Source of the DNA: Aeromicrobium sp. IC_218
Lineage (GTDB): Bacteria > Actinomycetota > Actinomycetes > Propionibacteriales > Nocardioidaceae
Length of the DNA stretch: 64,000 nt
Assembly: GCF_004336805.1 (NCBI RefSeq)
Contig: NZ_SJXM01000005.1
Coordinates: 1 to 64,000, forward strand
Reading direction: 5' to 3'
A program made the position numbers and the translations under genes. The notes beneath the pieces are model-generated. The model did not search any database, was not told where the DNA came from, and saw nothing but the letters and a program-made list of their open reading frames with translations. Positions 41,845 to 50,260 of this stretch are shown piece after piece (the first letter of the stretch is position 1; every line of letters starts with the position of its first letter).

Positions 41845-43224
41845 ATGAGCACCCTCTCGCCCACCGACCGTGCCGCCGACGCCCTGCGAGGACTCTGCGG
41901 TGGCGACGTCCACCTGCCCGGCGACCCCGGGTACGACGCCGCACGGATCCCGTGGAACGTCTCGGTCGACCTGCGCCCCGCCGCGGTCGCCGTCCCCCGC
42001 TCGGCGCAGGACGTCGTCGACGTCGTCCGCGCCGCGCGCCGCGCCGGGCTGCGCGTGGCGCCGATGAGCACCGGGCACGCCGCCGCACCGCTCGCCGGCC
42101 GCGTCGAGGACGCCGTCCTGCTGCGCCTGCACGGCCTGACCGGAGTCAGCATCGACGCGGAGCGCCGGGTCGCCCGCGTGCTGGGCGGCACCATCTGGCA
42201 GGACGTCGTCGAGGCGGCCGCCCCGCACGGCCTGGCGGCGCTGCACGGCAGCTCGCCGGACGTCGCGGTCACCGGCTACACGCTCGGCGGCGGGCTGTCG
42301 TGGTTCGGCCGCTCGCACGGGCTGGCCTGCCACCACGTGGTGGCGATCGAGGTCGTCACCTCCGACGGCGTGCTGCGCCGCGTCGACGCGACCCACGACG
42401 AGGACCTGTTCTGGGCGCTGCGCGGCGGGGGTGGCGGGTTCGGCGTCGTCACCGCGATCGAGGTCGCGCTGCTCGCCGTCGCCGACGTCCACGCCGGGCT
42501 CATGCTGTGGCCGGGCCAGATGGCGTCGGAGGTGACCCACGCGTGGGCCCGCTGGACCCGCCGGCTCCCGGTGACGGTCACGAGCTCGCTGCGGCTGCTG
42601 AGCTTCCCGGCGATGCCCGAGCTGCCGCCGTTCCTGTCCGGTCGGCAGGTGGTCGTCATGGACGCGGTGCTGCAGGAGGACGACCACAGCGCGCGCCTGC
42701 TCCTGCAGCCGCTGCGCGACCTCGCCCCGGAGATGGACACCTTCGGACGCGTCCCGGCGGACAGCCTGACCCGGCTGCACATGGACCCCGAGGGTCCGAC
42801 CCCCAGCGCCGGCGGACACGTGCTGGTGGACTCGCTCCCGCCCGCCGCGGTGGACGCGTTCGTCGCCGCGGCCGGTCCCGGCTCGGGCACCAGCCTGCTG
42901 GCCGCCGAGCTGCGCCACCTGGGCGGCGCGCTCGGGCGCTCGCCGCGCGGCGCCGGCGCGCTGGGCCACCTGCGGGGCGAGTACGCGGCGTTCTTCGTCG
43001 GCATCGCCGCGACACCGGAGATGGGCGCGGAGGCCGCGGCGGACGCGTCCCGTGCGGTCGCCGCGCTGGAGCCGTGGAGCCGGGGACGGGTGTTCCCGAA
43101 CTTCGCCGAGGAGGGCACCCTGCTGCCGCACGCCCACCGGCGCCGGGACTGGGCGCGGCTGCGCAAGGTCGCCGCGTCCGTCGACCCGGACGGGCTGCTG
43201 GTGGCCAACCACCCGGTGCGCTGA
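41845..43224 (+). CDS. FAD-binding oxidoreductase (berberine-bridge-like)
   Basis: A 459-residue FAD-linked oxidase of the PCMH/p-cresol methylhydroxylase-like fold. The FAD domain shows [33 protein letters not shown], where the His in STGHA is the usual 8-alpha-FAD attachment site, then [20 protein letters not shown] and [21 protein letters not shown]. The last domain ends NPDGL-like in [15 protein letters not shown]. The second covalent Cys of berberine-bridge enzymes is not evident. ATG 41845 follows AGGAAG by 8 nt. It probably oxidises a sugar or alcohol; substrate unknown. Confidence 0.86.
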   Translation: MSTLSPTDRAADALRGLCGGDVHLPGDPGYDAARIPWNVSVDLRPAAVAVPRSAQDVVDVVRAARRAGLRVAPMSTGHAAAPLAGRVEDAVLLRLHGLTGVSIDAERRVARVLGGTIWQDVVEAAAPHGLAALHGSSPDVAVTGYTLGGGLSWFGRSHGLACHHVVAIEVVTSDGVLRRVDATHDEDLFWALRGGGGGFGVVTAIEVALLAVADVHAGLMLWPGQMASEVTHAWARWTRRLPVTVTSSLRLLSFPAMPELPPFLSGRQVVVMDAVLQEDDHSARLLLQPLRDLAPEMDTFGRVPADSLTRLHMDPEGPTPSAGGHVLVDSLPPAAVDAFVAAAGPGSGTSLLAAELRHLGGALGRSPRGAGALGHLRGEYAAFFVGIAATPEMGAEAAADASRAVAALEPWSRGRVFPNFAEEGTLLPHAHRRRDWARLRKVAASVDPDGLLVANHPVR

Positions 43225-43231
43225 GCCGGCA

Positions 43232-43270
43232 GCGGCGGCCGTCCCCGACACGCTCGGGGACGGCCGCCGC
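43232..43270. terminator. Bidirectional terminator
   Basis: A perfect 17-bp stem (left arm beginning GCGGCGGCCGTCCCC) with a CACGC loop lies between two convergent genes, 7 nt after the oxidase stop codon and 2 nt from the glgX stop codon. It can end transcription from both sides. Confidence 0.88.
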
Positions 43271-43272
43271 GC

Positions 43273-45405
43273 TCAGGCCTCGCGGGGGACGCGCAGCAGC
43301 AGGAGCGAGCGGGCGGCCACCGTGAGGCGGGCGCCGGGTGCGAGCGTCGTCGCGTCGGCCGGGACGCCGTCGAGCGACCGGGTGTCGAGCACCGGGGTGA
43401 AGGACGTGCCGAACTCCTCGCCGGGCAGGGTCGCCTCGACCTCCTCGGCCTGGGCGTTGAGCAGCAGCAGCCACGAGTGGTCGGCGACCAGCTCGCCCTC
43501 GCGGGTGCGCGACTGGCTGTTGGAGCCGTCGACCCACATGCCCAGGAACCGGCGCTCGGCGAACCAGTCGGCCTCGGTCAGCTCGGCGCCGTCGGGACCG
43601 AGCCAGATGAGGTCGGGGCGGCCGGTGGGCGTCTGGCGTCCGTCGAAGAACTCCGGCTGGCGCAGCGCGGGGCTCTCCGCGCGCAGCCGCACGACCCGGC
43701 GGGTGAACTCGAGCATCGCCTCGGCGTCGTCGGACGGGCTCCAGTCGACCCAGGACGTCTCGTCGTCCAGGCAATAGGCGTTGTTGTTGCCCTTCTGCGT
43801 GCGCCAGCGCTCGTCGCCGGCCACGAACATCGGCGTTCCGGTCGACAGCAGCAGCGTCGCCAGCAGGTTGCGGGCCTGGCGCGCCCGCAGCGCCCGCACC
43901 TCAGGGTCGCGGGTCTCGCCCTCGACCCCGTGGTTCCAGGAGCGGTTGTCGTCGGTGCCGTCGCGGTTGTCCTCCCCGTTCGCCTCGTTGTGCTTGCGGT
44001 CGTACGAGACCAGGTCGCGCAGGGTGAACCCGTCGTGGGCCGTGACGAAGTTGACCGACTGCCACGGCCGGCGCAGGTTGTGGTCGTACAGGTCCGAGCT
44101 GCCCGAGAGCCGCGACGCGAGCTCGCGGACGGTGTCCTGGCCGCGCCAGAAGTCACGCACGGTGTCGCGGTAGCGCCCGTTCCACTCGGCCCACTGGGCG
44201 CCGAAGTCGCCGACCCGGTAGCCCTCGCCCGTGGCGTCCCAGGGCTCGGCGATCAGCTTGCAGCGCGACAGCACCGGGTCGGCGGTGATCGCGGTGAGCA
44301 TCGTGGAGTCACGGTCGAAGAACCCGCCGTGCGGACGTCCGAGCGTGCTGGCCAGGTCGAACCGGAAGCCGTCGACCCCCATCTCGGTCGCCCAGTAGCG
44401 CAGCGAGTCGGTGACCAGCCGGACGACGGTGGGCGACGCGGCCTCGATGGTGTTGCCGCAGCCGGTGATGTCGGCCATGTACCCGCGCTGGTCGTGCAGG
44501 TAGTACGCCGGCGCGTCCAGGCCGCGGAAGCTCAGGGTCGGCCCTTCGGGCCCGGCCTCGCAGGTGTGGTTGTAGACGACGTCGAGGATGACCTCGATGC
44601 CGGCGGCGTGGAGCGCCGCGACCATGGTGCGGAACTCCTCGACCTCGCGGCCCGGCTCGCTGGCGTAGGCGGCGTGCGGCGCGAAGTAGCCCAGCGGCGA
44701 GTAGCCCCAGTAGTTGTGCCGGCCGCGGCGGGTCAGCGACGGCTCGTCGACGAACGAGTGGACCGGCAGCAGCTCGACCGCCGTGACGCCGAGCCGGGTG
44801 AGGTGCTCGATCGCGACCGGGTGGGCCAGGCCGAGGTAGGTGCCGCGCAGGTGCTCGGGGATGTCCGGGTGCTGCTTGGTGAACCCGCGGACGTGCAGCT
44901 CGTAGACGACGGTCTCCTCGAACGGCACCTCCGGCTTCACGCCGGTGTCGGGGCCACCCGGCGAGGTGACGACCGAGAGCGGGACGCTGCCCAGCGAGTC
45001 GGTCGGCGACGGACGTCCGCGCCCGGGGTCGCCGACGTAGCCGCGGGCGGCGGCCGGCGAGCTGAGCGTGCCGCTGATGCGCCGGGCGTAGGGGTCGACG
45101 AGCAGCTTGTTCGGGTTGCAGCGCAGGCCGCGCGAGGGGTCGTACGGGCCGTGGACGCGGTAGCCGTAGCGCTGGCCGGGCGTGACGCCGGGGACCAGGC
45201 CGTGCCAGACGCCGAACGTCCGCTCGGTCAGCTCGACCCGGCGCTCGCTGCCGTCGTCGTCGACGAGGCACACCTCGACGCGCTCGGCGACGGCGGACGT
45301 CACCGCGAACCGGACGCCGCCGGCCTCGGGGTGGGCGCCCAGCGGGAACGGGCGGCCGGGGAGCACCTGGGTGTCGGACGCGGGTCGGATCGCCATGGCG
45401 TCCAT
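43273..45405 (-). CDS. glgX: Glycogen debranching enzyme GlgX, first copy
   Basis: A 710-residue GH13_11 debranching enzyme that hydrolyses alpha-1,6 links. A CBM48-type domain (LGAHPEAGGVRFAVTSAVAERVEVCLVDDDG) leads to [30 protein letters not shown], the GlgX signature. The barrel has [20 protein letters not shown], nucleophile in [14 protein letters not shown], acid in LIAEPWDA and [31 protein letters not shown] at 45396 is an alternative start. It stands alone between a terminator and a large palindrome, separated from the other GlgX copy by about 12 kb. Confidence 0.94.
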   Translation of the reverse strand: MDAMAIRPASDTQVLPGRPFPLGAHPEAGGVRFAVTSAVAERVEVCLVDDDGSERRVELTERTFGVWHGLVPGVTPGQRYGYRVHGPYDPSRGLRCNPNKLLVDPYARRISGTLSSPAAARGYVGDPGRGRPSPTDSLGSVPLSVVTSPGGPDTGVKPEVPFEETVVYELHVRGFTKQHPDIPEHLRGTYLGLAHPVAIEHLTRLGVTAVELLPVHSFVDEPSLTRRGRHNYWGYSPLGYFAPHAAYASEPGREVEEFRTMVAALHAAGIEVILDVVYNHTCEAGPEGPTLSFRGLDAPAYYLHDQRGYMADITGCGNTIEAASPTVVRLVTDSLRYWATEMGVDGFRFDLASTLGRPHGGFFDRDSTMLTAITADPVLSRCKLIAEPWDATGEGYRVGDFGAQWAEWNGRYRDTVRDFWRGQDTVRELASRLSGSSDLYDHNLRRPWQSVNFVTAHDGFTLRDLVSYDRKHNEANGEDNRDGTDDNRSWNHGVEGETRDPEVRALRARQARNLLATLLLSTGTPMFVAGDERWRTQKGNNNAYCLDDETSWVDWSPSDDAEAMLEFTRRVVRLRAESPALRQPEFFDGRQTPTGRPDLIWLGPDGAELTEADWFAERRFLGMWVDGSNSQSRTREGELVADHSWLLLLNAQAEEVEATLPGEEFGTSFTPVLDTRSLDGVPADATTLAPGARLTVAARSLLLLRVPREA

Positions 45406-45447
45406 CCTCGCAGCCGGTCCCTCACCCCGCAGGTGGTGCGAGGTTCC

Positions 45448-45510
45448 CGCTGAGTGTGACGTTCCGGGGGCCGATCGGCCCGATCCACCCCCGGAACGTC
45501 ACACTCAGCG
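45448..45510. repeat. 63-bp palindrome with perfect 23-bp arms
   Basis: The left arm (45448-45470, beginning CGCTGAGTGTGACGTTCCGG) is perfectly complementary to the right arm (45488-45510), with a 17-nt centre. It lies in the 132-nt gap between the glgX start (45405) and the acyl-CoA ligase stop (45538). It may terminate the ligase gene, but the arm length and perfection exceed ordinary terminators in this window and suggest a dispersed palindromic element. Confidence 0.75.
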
Positions 45511-45537
45511 CGAAGGTGACCCTCGCGGGGACGTGGG

Positions 45538-47241
45538 TCAGTCGCGGTGGAGGAGCTTCTCGCGGACCAGGCGGCGCAGCACCTTGCCGATCTGCGAGCG
45601 GGGCAGGTCGTCGAGCACGTGCACCGAGCGGGGCAGGGCGTAGCGCGGCAGGCGCTGCTCGGCCCACGCGCGGACGGCGGCCAGGTCGGGGGTCGGCGCG
45701 CCGGTCTCCATGACCAGGGCCGCGGCGACCTCCTCGCCGTCGTCGGTCGGCAGGCCGACCACGGCGACGTCCTGCACGCCGGGCATCGTCCGCAGGTGGT
45801 CCTCGACCTGCGACGGGTAGACCTTGAACCCGCCGACGATGATCATCTCCTTGACCCGGTCGACCAGGGTCGTCCAGCCGTCGGGCTCGACCACGACGAC
45901 GTCGCCGGTGCGCAGCCAGCCGCCCTCGAGCAGCTGGTGCTCGGTCTCCTCGGGCCGGTTCCAGTAGCCCTGGAAGACCTGCGGGCCGCGCAGCAGCAGC
46001 TCGCCGCGGAGCGTGTCGTCGTCCTCGGCCGAGACGTCCACGGTGGGGTCGTCCTGCGACACGACGCGGATGTCGGTGCTCGGGAACGGCAGGCCGAGCG
46101 TGCCCGGACGGCGGCGGTCCGAGCACGGGTTGCCCAGCGCGATCGGCGAGGCCTCGGTCATGCCGTAGCCCTCGATGAGCAGCCCGCCGGTGGCGGACTC
46201 CCAGCGGTCGGCCGTCGCCTTGCTGATCGGCATGGCGCCGGCGAACGAGACCCGGATCGAGCGGACGCCGTCGGCCGGCTTCTTGCTCGCCGCGTCGAGC
46301 GCGTCCAGCACCCGGTCGAACATCGGGGCGACGCCGGGCAGGAAGGTCGCCGGGCGGCGGCGCTGGGCCGCGACGACGGACGCCGGGTCGAACTGCGGGA
46401 AGGCGACCAGCGTCGCGCCGATGTAGCCCGGCAGCGTCAGGCAGAACGTGAGCCCGAAGGCGTGGAAGAACGGCAGGATGCCGTAGACCGTCTCCTCGCC
46501 CTGGCGGAAGCCGGCCCAGGTGAAGCCCTGGACGACGTTGGCCACGAGGTTGCGGTGGGTCAGCACGGCCGCCTTGGGCGTGCCGGTCGTGCCACCGGTG
46601 TACTGCAGCAGCGCGACGTCGCCGGACGCGGGCGGCTGGACGTCCAGGGGCGAGGCCTTGGCGACGAGCCGGTGCCAGTCCGGGACGCCGTCGGGCACGG
46701 GGCCGGTGAGCGCCTCGCGGGTCTGACGAGCCTTGGCCACGGGCAGCTTCAGCGCGACGCGGGACGCGCGCGGCAGGTCGCGCGAGACGTCGACGGAGAC
46801 GACCCGACGCAGGTCGGTGCCGTCCTGGGCGTCCACGACCGTGCCCACGACGTGCTGCCAGACGAGCGCGGTGGTCGCGCCGCTGTCGGCGAGCTGGTGC
46901 CGCAGCTCGTCGGCGGTGTAGGTCGGGTTGTGCTCGACCGCCACGGCGCCGAGCCGCAGCACGGCGTGGAAGGCGACGACGTGCGAGGTGCAGTTCGGCA
47001 TCACCAGGGCGACGCGGTCGCCGCGCTGGACGCCGAGGGCGCGCAGGGCGCCGGACGCCTTGCGGATGCGCTCGTCCAGGTCGGCGAACGTGGTGCTCGC
47101 GCCCAGGAAGTCGACGGCGACCCGGTCGGGCCACTGCTCGGCAGCACGGCGCAGGCCGGCGGTCACCGGCTCGTCGGGCACCTCGACGTTCGCGGGCACG
47201 CCCACGGGGTAGCTCGACAGCCAGGGACGGTCCTTCAGCAC
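45538..47241 (-). CDS. Long-chain fatty-acid-CoA ligase
   Basis: A 567-residue ANL-superfamily ligase activating long-chain fatty acids to acyl-CoA. Motifs: YTGGTTGTPKAAVLTHRNLVAN (P-loop), GYGMTEASPIALGNP, GELLLRGPQVFQGYWNRPEET, LRTGDVVVVEPDGWTTLVDR, KEMIIVGGFKVYPSQVED and LPRSQIGKVLRRLVRE. The GTG at 47241 (VLKDRPWLSS) is preferred because AGGAG lies 8 nt upstream; a GTG six codons earlier is possible. It differs clearly from the other ligase at 6819-8408, so the genome has at least two types. Confidence 0.92.
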   Translation of the reverse strand: MLKDRPWLSSYPVGVPANVEVPDEPVTAGLRRAAEQWPDRVAVDFLGASTTFADLDERIRKASGALRALGVQRGDRVALVMPNCTSHVVAFHAVLRLGAVAVEHNPTYTADELRHQLADSGATTALVWQHVVGTVVDAQDGTDLRRVVSVDVSRDLPRASRVALKLPVAKARQTREALTGPVPDGVPDWHRLVAKASPLDVQPPASGDVALLQYTGGTTGTPKAAVLTHRNLVANVVQGFTWAGFRQGEETVYGILPFFHAFGLTFCLTLPGYIGATLVAFPQFDPASVVAAQRRRPATFLPGVAPMFDRVLDALDAASKKPADGVRSIRVSFAGAMPISKATADRWESATGGLLIEGYGMTEASPIALGNPCSDRRRPGTLGLPFPSTDIRVVSQDDPTVDVSAEDDDTLRGELLLRGPQVFQGYWNRPEETEHQLLEGGWLRTGDVVVVEPDGWTTLVDRVKEMIIVGGFKVYPSQVEDHLRTMPGVQDVAVVGLPTDDGEEVAAALVMETGAPTPDLAAVRAWAEQRLPRYALPRSVHVLDDLPRSQIGKVLRRLVREKLLHRD

Positions 47242-47305
47242 GGTGGTGCTCCTCTCCACCCGGCCGAGTCTAGGGACGGGGGCGCTGTGACCGGCGTCTC
47301 GCCGT

Positions 47306-47860
47306 TCACTCGCCGGTCGCCCCGTCGATGCACTCGCGCAGCAGGTCGGCGTGGCCGCAGTGCCGGGCGTACTCCTCGATCATGTGCACGAGCACCTCGC
47401 GCAGGTTGATCGCGGCGCCCGTGCGCGGGTGGTGGCCCACGACGTCGAGGCTCTCGGCCCGCTCGACGAAGCGCTCGGCGTGCTCGATCTCCTCGTGCCA
47501 GAGCCGGAAGGCCTCGTCGACCACGCCGTCGTCGGCCACCGCGCCGTCGAACTCGGGGTCGCTCGCGCCCTCGCGCTCGAAGTGCCGCGCGACGTCCTCG
47601 CCGTTCATGACGACGTGGAACCAGTGCTGCTCGACCCACGCCATGTGCCGGACGAGTCCGAGCAGCGACATCGTCGACGGGGGCACGGAGCGGCGGGCGA
47701 GCTGCTCGGAATCCAGGCCGTCGCACTTCACCGCGAGGGTGAGCCGGTAGTACCGCAGGTACTCCTCGAGCGTCTCGCGCTCGCCGCCCATGACCGGGTC
47801 GCCGGGGCGGGGGTCGGTCTCGGGATCGACGGTGAAGCCGGGGTACCTGGAGCCAGTCAT
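47306..47860 (-). CDS. DinB/DUF664 family protein
   Basis: A 184-residue four-helix-bundle protein of the DinB/DUF664 group. The metal-site histidines expected for the fold are seen in LGLVRHMAWVEQHWF (two His) and NLREVLVHMIEEYARHCGHADLLRE (His-rich last helix). Members include mycothiol- or bacillithiol-dependent transferases, which fits an actinomycete, but this assignment is inference. The start is ATG 47860. It follows a 60-nt gap after the transporter gene on the same strand. Confidence 0.82.
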   Translation of the reverse strand: MTGSRYPGFTVDPETDPRPGDPVMGGERETLEEYLRYYRLTLAVKCDGLDSEQLARRSVPPSTMSLLGLVRHMAWVEQHWFHVVMNGEDVARHFEREGASDPEFDGAVADDGVVDEAFRLWHEEIEHAERFVERAESLDVVGHHPRTGAAINLREVLVHMIEEYARHCGHADLLRECIDGATGE

Positions 47861-47920
47861 GGGCACAGCGTGGCGGAACCGCCGGTCGCCTGCACCCCCG
47901 GGGCCGGGGATCCGGCGGGG

Positions 47921-48892
47921 TCAGTCGACCGGCGTCGCCACGGGCGGGGCGACCGGCCGCGGCTCGCCGAGGCGGACGAGCACGACGCCGGCCAGGACGA
48001 GCGCGCCACCGGCGACCTGCACCGCGCGGGGCTGCTCGCCCAGCAGCAGCCAGGCCAGCACCACGCCGGCGAGCGCCTCGCTCAGCCCGACGAACGACGC
48101 CAGCCGGGAGCCGAGCCGGCGGACCGCCGCGATGCCCAGCACGTAGGAGAGCGCCGCGGTGACGACGCCGAGCGCGCCGACCGCGAACCACCACGGCAGC
48201 GACGTGTCGGCCAGGACGACGTCGGACGCGGACACGTCCAGGTGCAGGACGCCCACGAGGCCGGCCACCAGCAGGGCCAGCCCGCCGACCAGCAGCCCAC
48301 CCGCGGCCAGGACGACGCCGGGCAGGTCGCCGTCGTCGCCGGCCGAGACGATCCAGTAGACGGCGGCGCCGGTCATGGCACCGAGCGCCCACAGCACGCC
48401 GACGACGTCCACGGCCGCGCCCGACAGCAGGTCGATGACGAGCACCAGGCCGGCGATGGCCGCCAGGGCGCCGGTGACGGTGAGCCGGCCGGGACGCTGA
48501 CCGTGGCGCAGCCACAGCCAGCCGATCACCGCGACCGGCGACATGAACTCGATGAGCAGGGCCGGGCCGACCTCCATGCGGGCGACCGCCTGGAAGTACG
48601 CCAGCTGGCAGCCCGCCACGGCGACCAAGCCGTAGGCGGCGATCGTCGCACCGTGGCGGCGCAGCACCGTCCAGCGTCCACGCAGCGCGAGCAGCGCCGG
48701 GACCAGCAGCACGCCGGCCGCGACCAGCACGCGCACGAGCACCGCCGAGCCCGCCGACCAGCCGGTCTCGATGAGGCTCTTGGCGAGCGGGCCGGACAGC
48801 CCGAAGCTGACCGCCGACAGCAGGGCCAGGCCCACGCCGGAGGCGACGCGGGACGTCGGCGTCGACGTGGTGTCATCGGTCAAGGCGGTCAT
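47921..48892 (-). CDS. DMT-superfamily (EamA) transporter
   Basis: A 323-residue membrane protein with ten helices in two EamA repeats: the first from about GVGLALLSAVSFGLSGPLAKSL to LTVTGALAAIAGLVLVID, the second from VVGVLWALGAMTGAAVYWIV to QVAGGALVLAGVVLVRLGE. Such proteins export amino acids or other metabolites. ATG 48892 starts 39 nt from the divergent CGNR gene; TGACAC repeats lie in between. This divergent arrangement suggests regulation by the neighbour. Confidence 0.88.
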   Translation of the reverse strand: MTALTDDTTSTPTSRVASGVGLALLSAVSFGLSGPLAKSLIETGWSAGSAVLVRVLVAAGVLLVPALLALRGRWTVLRRHGATIAAYGLVAVAGCQLAYFQAVARMEVGPALLIEFMSPVAVIGWLWLRHGQRPGRLTVTGALAAIAGLVLVIDLLSGAAVDVVGVLWALGAMTGAAVYWIVSAGDDGDLPGVVLAAGGLLVGGLALLVAGLVGVLHLDVSASDVVLADTSLPWWFAVGALGVVTAALSYVLGIAAVRRLGSRLASFVGLSEALAGVVLAWLLLGEQPRAVQVAGGALVLAGVVLVRLGEPRPVAPPVATPVD

Positions 48893-48931
48893 GACACATG
48901 ACACTAGGACCGCGCCTTGTAAGGTGTCAAC

Positions 48932-49474
48932 ATGCATTTCGCCGATGACACGAGCGAGGCCCTGCGGGCGGCCGTCGAGCTGGCCAACTCCGCGCTGGAG
49001 CCGGACACGCTGACGACGGTCGACGACCTGGTGGCGTTCTACGAGGGGTACGAGTACACCGGCGCCCTGACCCGGGACGAGGCCGAGCTCGCCGCGGTGC
49101 GGGCCATCCGCCCGGCCCTGCGCGTCCTGCTCACCAGCCCGCGCGACGAGGCCGTCGAGCACGTCAACGCGATGCTCCGCGACAACGCGGCGCTCCCCCA
49201 GCTCGTGCGGCACGGCAGCACCGACTGGCACCTGCACGCGGTCGACGACGAGCGTCCCCTGGCCACGCGCATCCTGGTCGAGACCGCGATGGCGATGATC
49301 GACGTCATCCGCGCCGACGAGACGTCCCGCCTGGGCGTGTGCGCCGACGACACCTGCGAGGGACTCGTGCTCGACCTGTCGCGCAACCGCTCCCGGCGCT
49401 TCTGCAGCACCGCGTGCAGCAACCGCAACGCCGTCGCCGCCTACCGGGCCCGTCAGGCGAGGGCGGAGCAGTGA
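48932..49474 (+). CDS. ABATE/CGNR zinc-finger regulator
   Basis: A 180-residue protein with an N-terminal ABATE-like domain (about 1-130, including ALTRDEAELAAVRAIRPALR) and a C-terminal CGNR-type zinc finger: GVCADDTCEGLVLDLSRNRSRRFCSTACSNRNAVAAYRARQ in two overlapping parts, with CSNR replacing the usual CGNR. These proteins are thought to be transcription regulators responding to stress or ligands. It is divergent from the DMT transporter and overlaps the next gene by a GTGA. Confidence 0.85.
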   Translation: MHFADDTSEALRAAVELANSALEPDTLTTVDDLVAFYEGYEYTGALTRDEAELAAVRAIRPALRVLLTSPRDEAVEHVNAMLRDNAALPQLVRHGSTDWHLHAVDDERPLATRILVETAMAMIDVIRADETSRLGVCADDTCEGLVLDLSRNRSRRFCSTACSNRNAVAAYRARQARAEQ

Positions 49475-50256
49475 TCCTGCGGACGTGGCGCGCCACCCTG
49501 GCGCCCGGCACCGAGGACGTCTACGACGACTTCGCCCGCACCCGCTCGCGCCGCATGTTCCAGGACGCGGCGGGCTGCGAGGGGTTCGCCTTCGCCGTGG
49601 CGGACGGGCTCGACCGGGAGGTCGTCACGTTCTGGCGCGACGAGGCCGCCCTCGCCGCGTTCGAGGCGAGCCAGGGCTACCGCGAGACGGTCGCGGCGCT
49701 GTCGGCCACCGGGTGCCTGGCCGCCAGCGGCGACGTCACCGTGCGCCGGGTCGAGACCGCCGCCGACCACTGGTGGCGCGCCCGGCCCGAGCCGGCGTCC
49801 CGCCCGGCCCGGGCCGGCGACGCCGAGCAGCTCATGGACGTCGAGCGGTCCGCGATGACCGCCGCCCTGCCGCACGTCTTCCCGCCCGACGAGTACCCGT
49901 ACCCGTCGGCGGAGGTGCTGGCGCGCTGGCGGCACGAGCTGGCCGAGCCGGCCGTCGACGTCCGCGTGGTCGACGACCCGGCCGGCGGACGTCGCCTCGC
50001 CGCGTTCGTCGCCTGGCGCGGCGAGCGGGTGCTGCACCTGGGCGTGCGGCCCGAGCACTGGCGGTCCGGCCTGGGCACGCGCCTGCTGGCCGAGGCGACG
50101 GCGACCGCACAACGTCCGGCCCTGTGGGTCCTGGCCGAGAACCACCGGGCGCGTCAGGTCTACGAGCACCGCGGATGGCGCCCGACCGGACGCACGCAGC
50201 GCGCGGAGTTCCCGCCCTACCCCACCGAGATCGAGCTCGAGCTCGTCCGCGGCTGA
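49471..50256 (+). CDS. Fusion of ABM-like monooxygenase domain and GNAT acetyltransferase
   Basis: A 261-residue two-domain protein. The first 100 residues (VILRTWRATLAPGTEDVYDDF and REVVTFWRDEAALAAFEASQGYRETV) look like an antibiotic-biosynthesis-monooxygenase (ABM) ferredoxin-like fold. The second part (about 115-261) is a GNAT domain: RPARAGDAEQLMDVERSAM, VLHLGVRPEHWRSGLGTRLLAEATATA (acetyl-CoA loop) and NHRARQVYEHRGWRPTGR. The GTG start overlaps the CGNR stop codon by 4 nt. The substrate is unknown. I see no frameshift separating the two domains. Confidence 0.78.
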   Translation: MILRTWRATLAPGTEDVYDDFARTRSRRMFQDAAGCEGFAFAVADGLDREVVTFWRDEAALAAFEASQGYRETVAALSATGCLAASGDVTVRRVETAADHWWRARPEPASRPARAGDAEQLMDVERSAMTAALPHVFPPDEYPYPSAEVLARWRHELAEPAVDVRVVDDPAGGRRLAAFVAWRGERVLHLGVRPEHWRSGLGTRLLAEATATAQRPALWVLAENHRARQVYEHRGWRPTGRTQRAEFPPYPTEIELELVRG

Positions 50257-50260
50257 GCGG

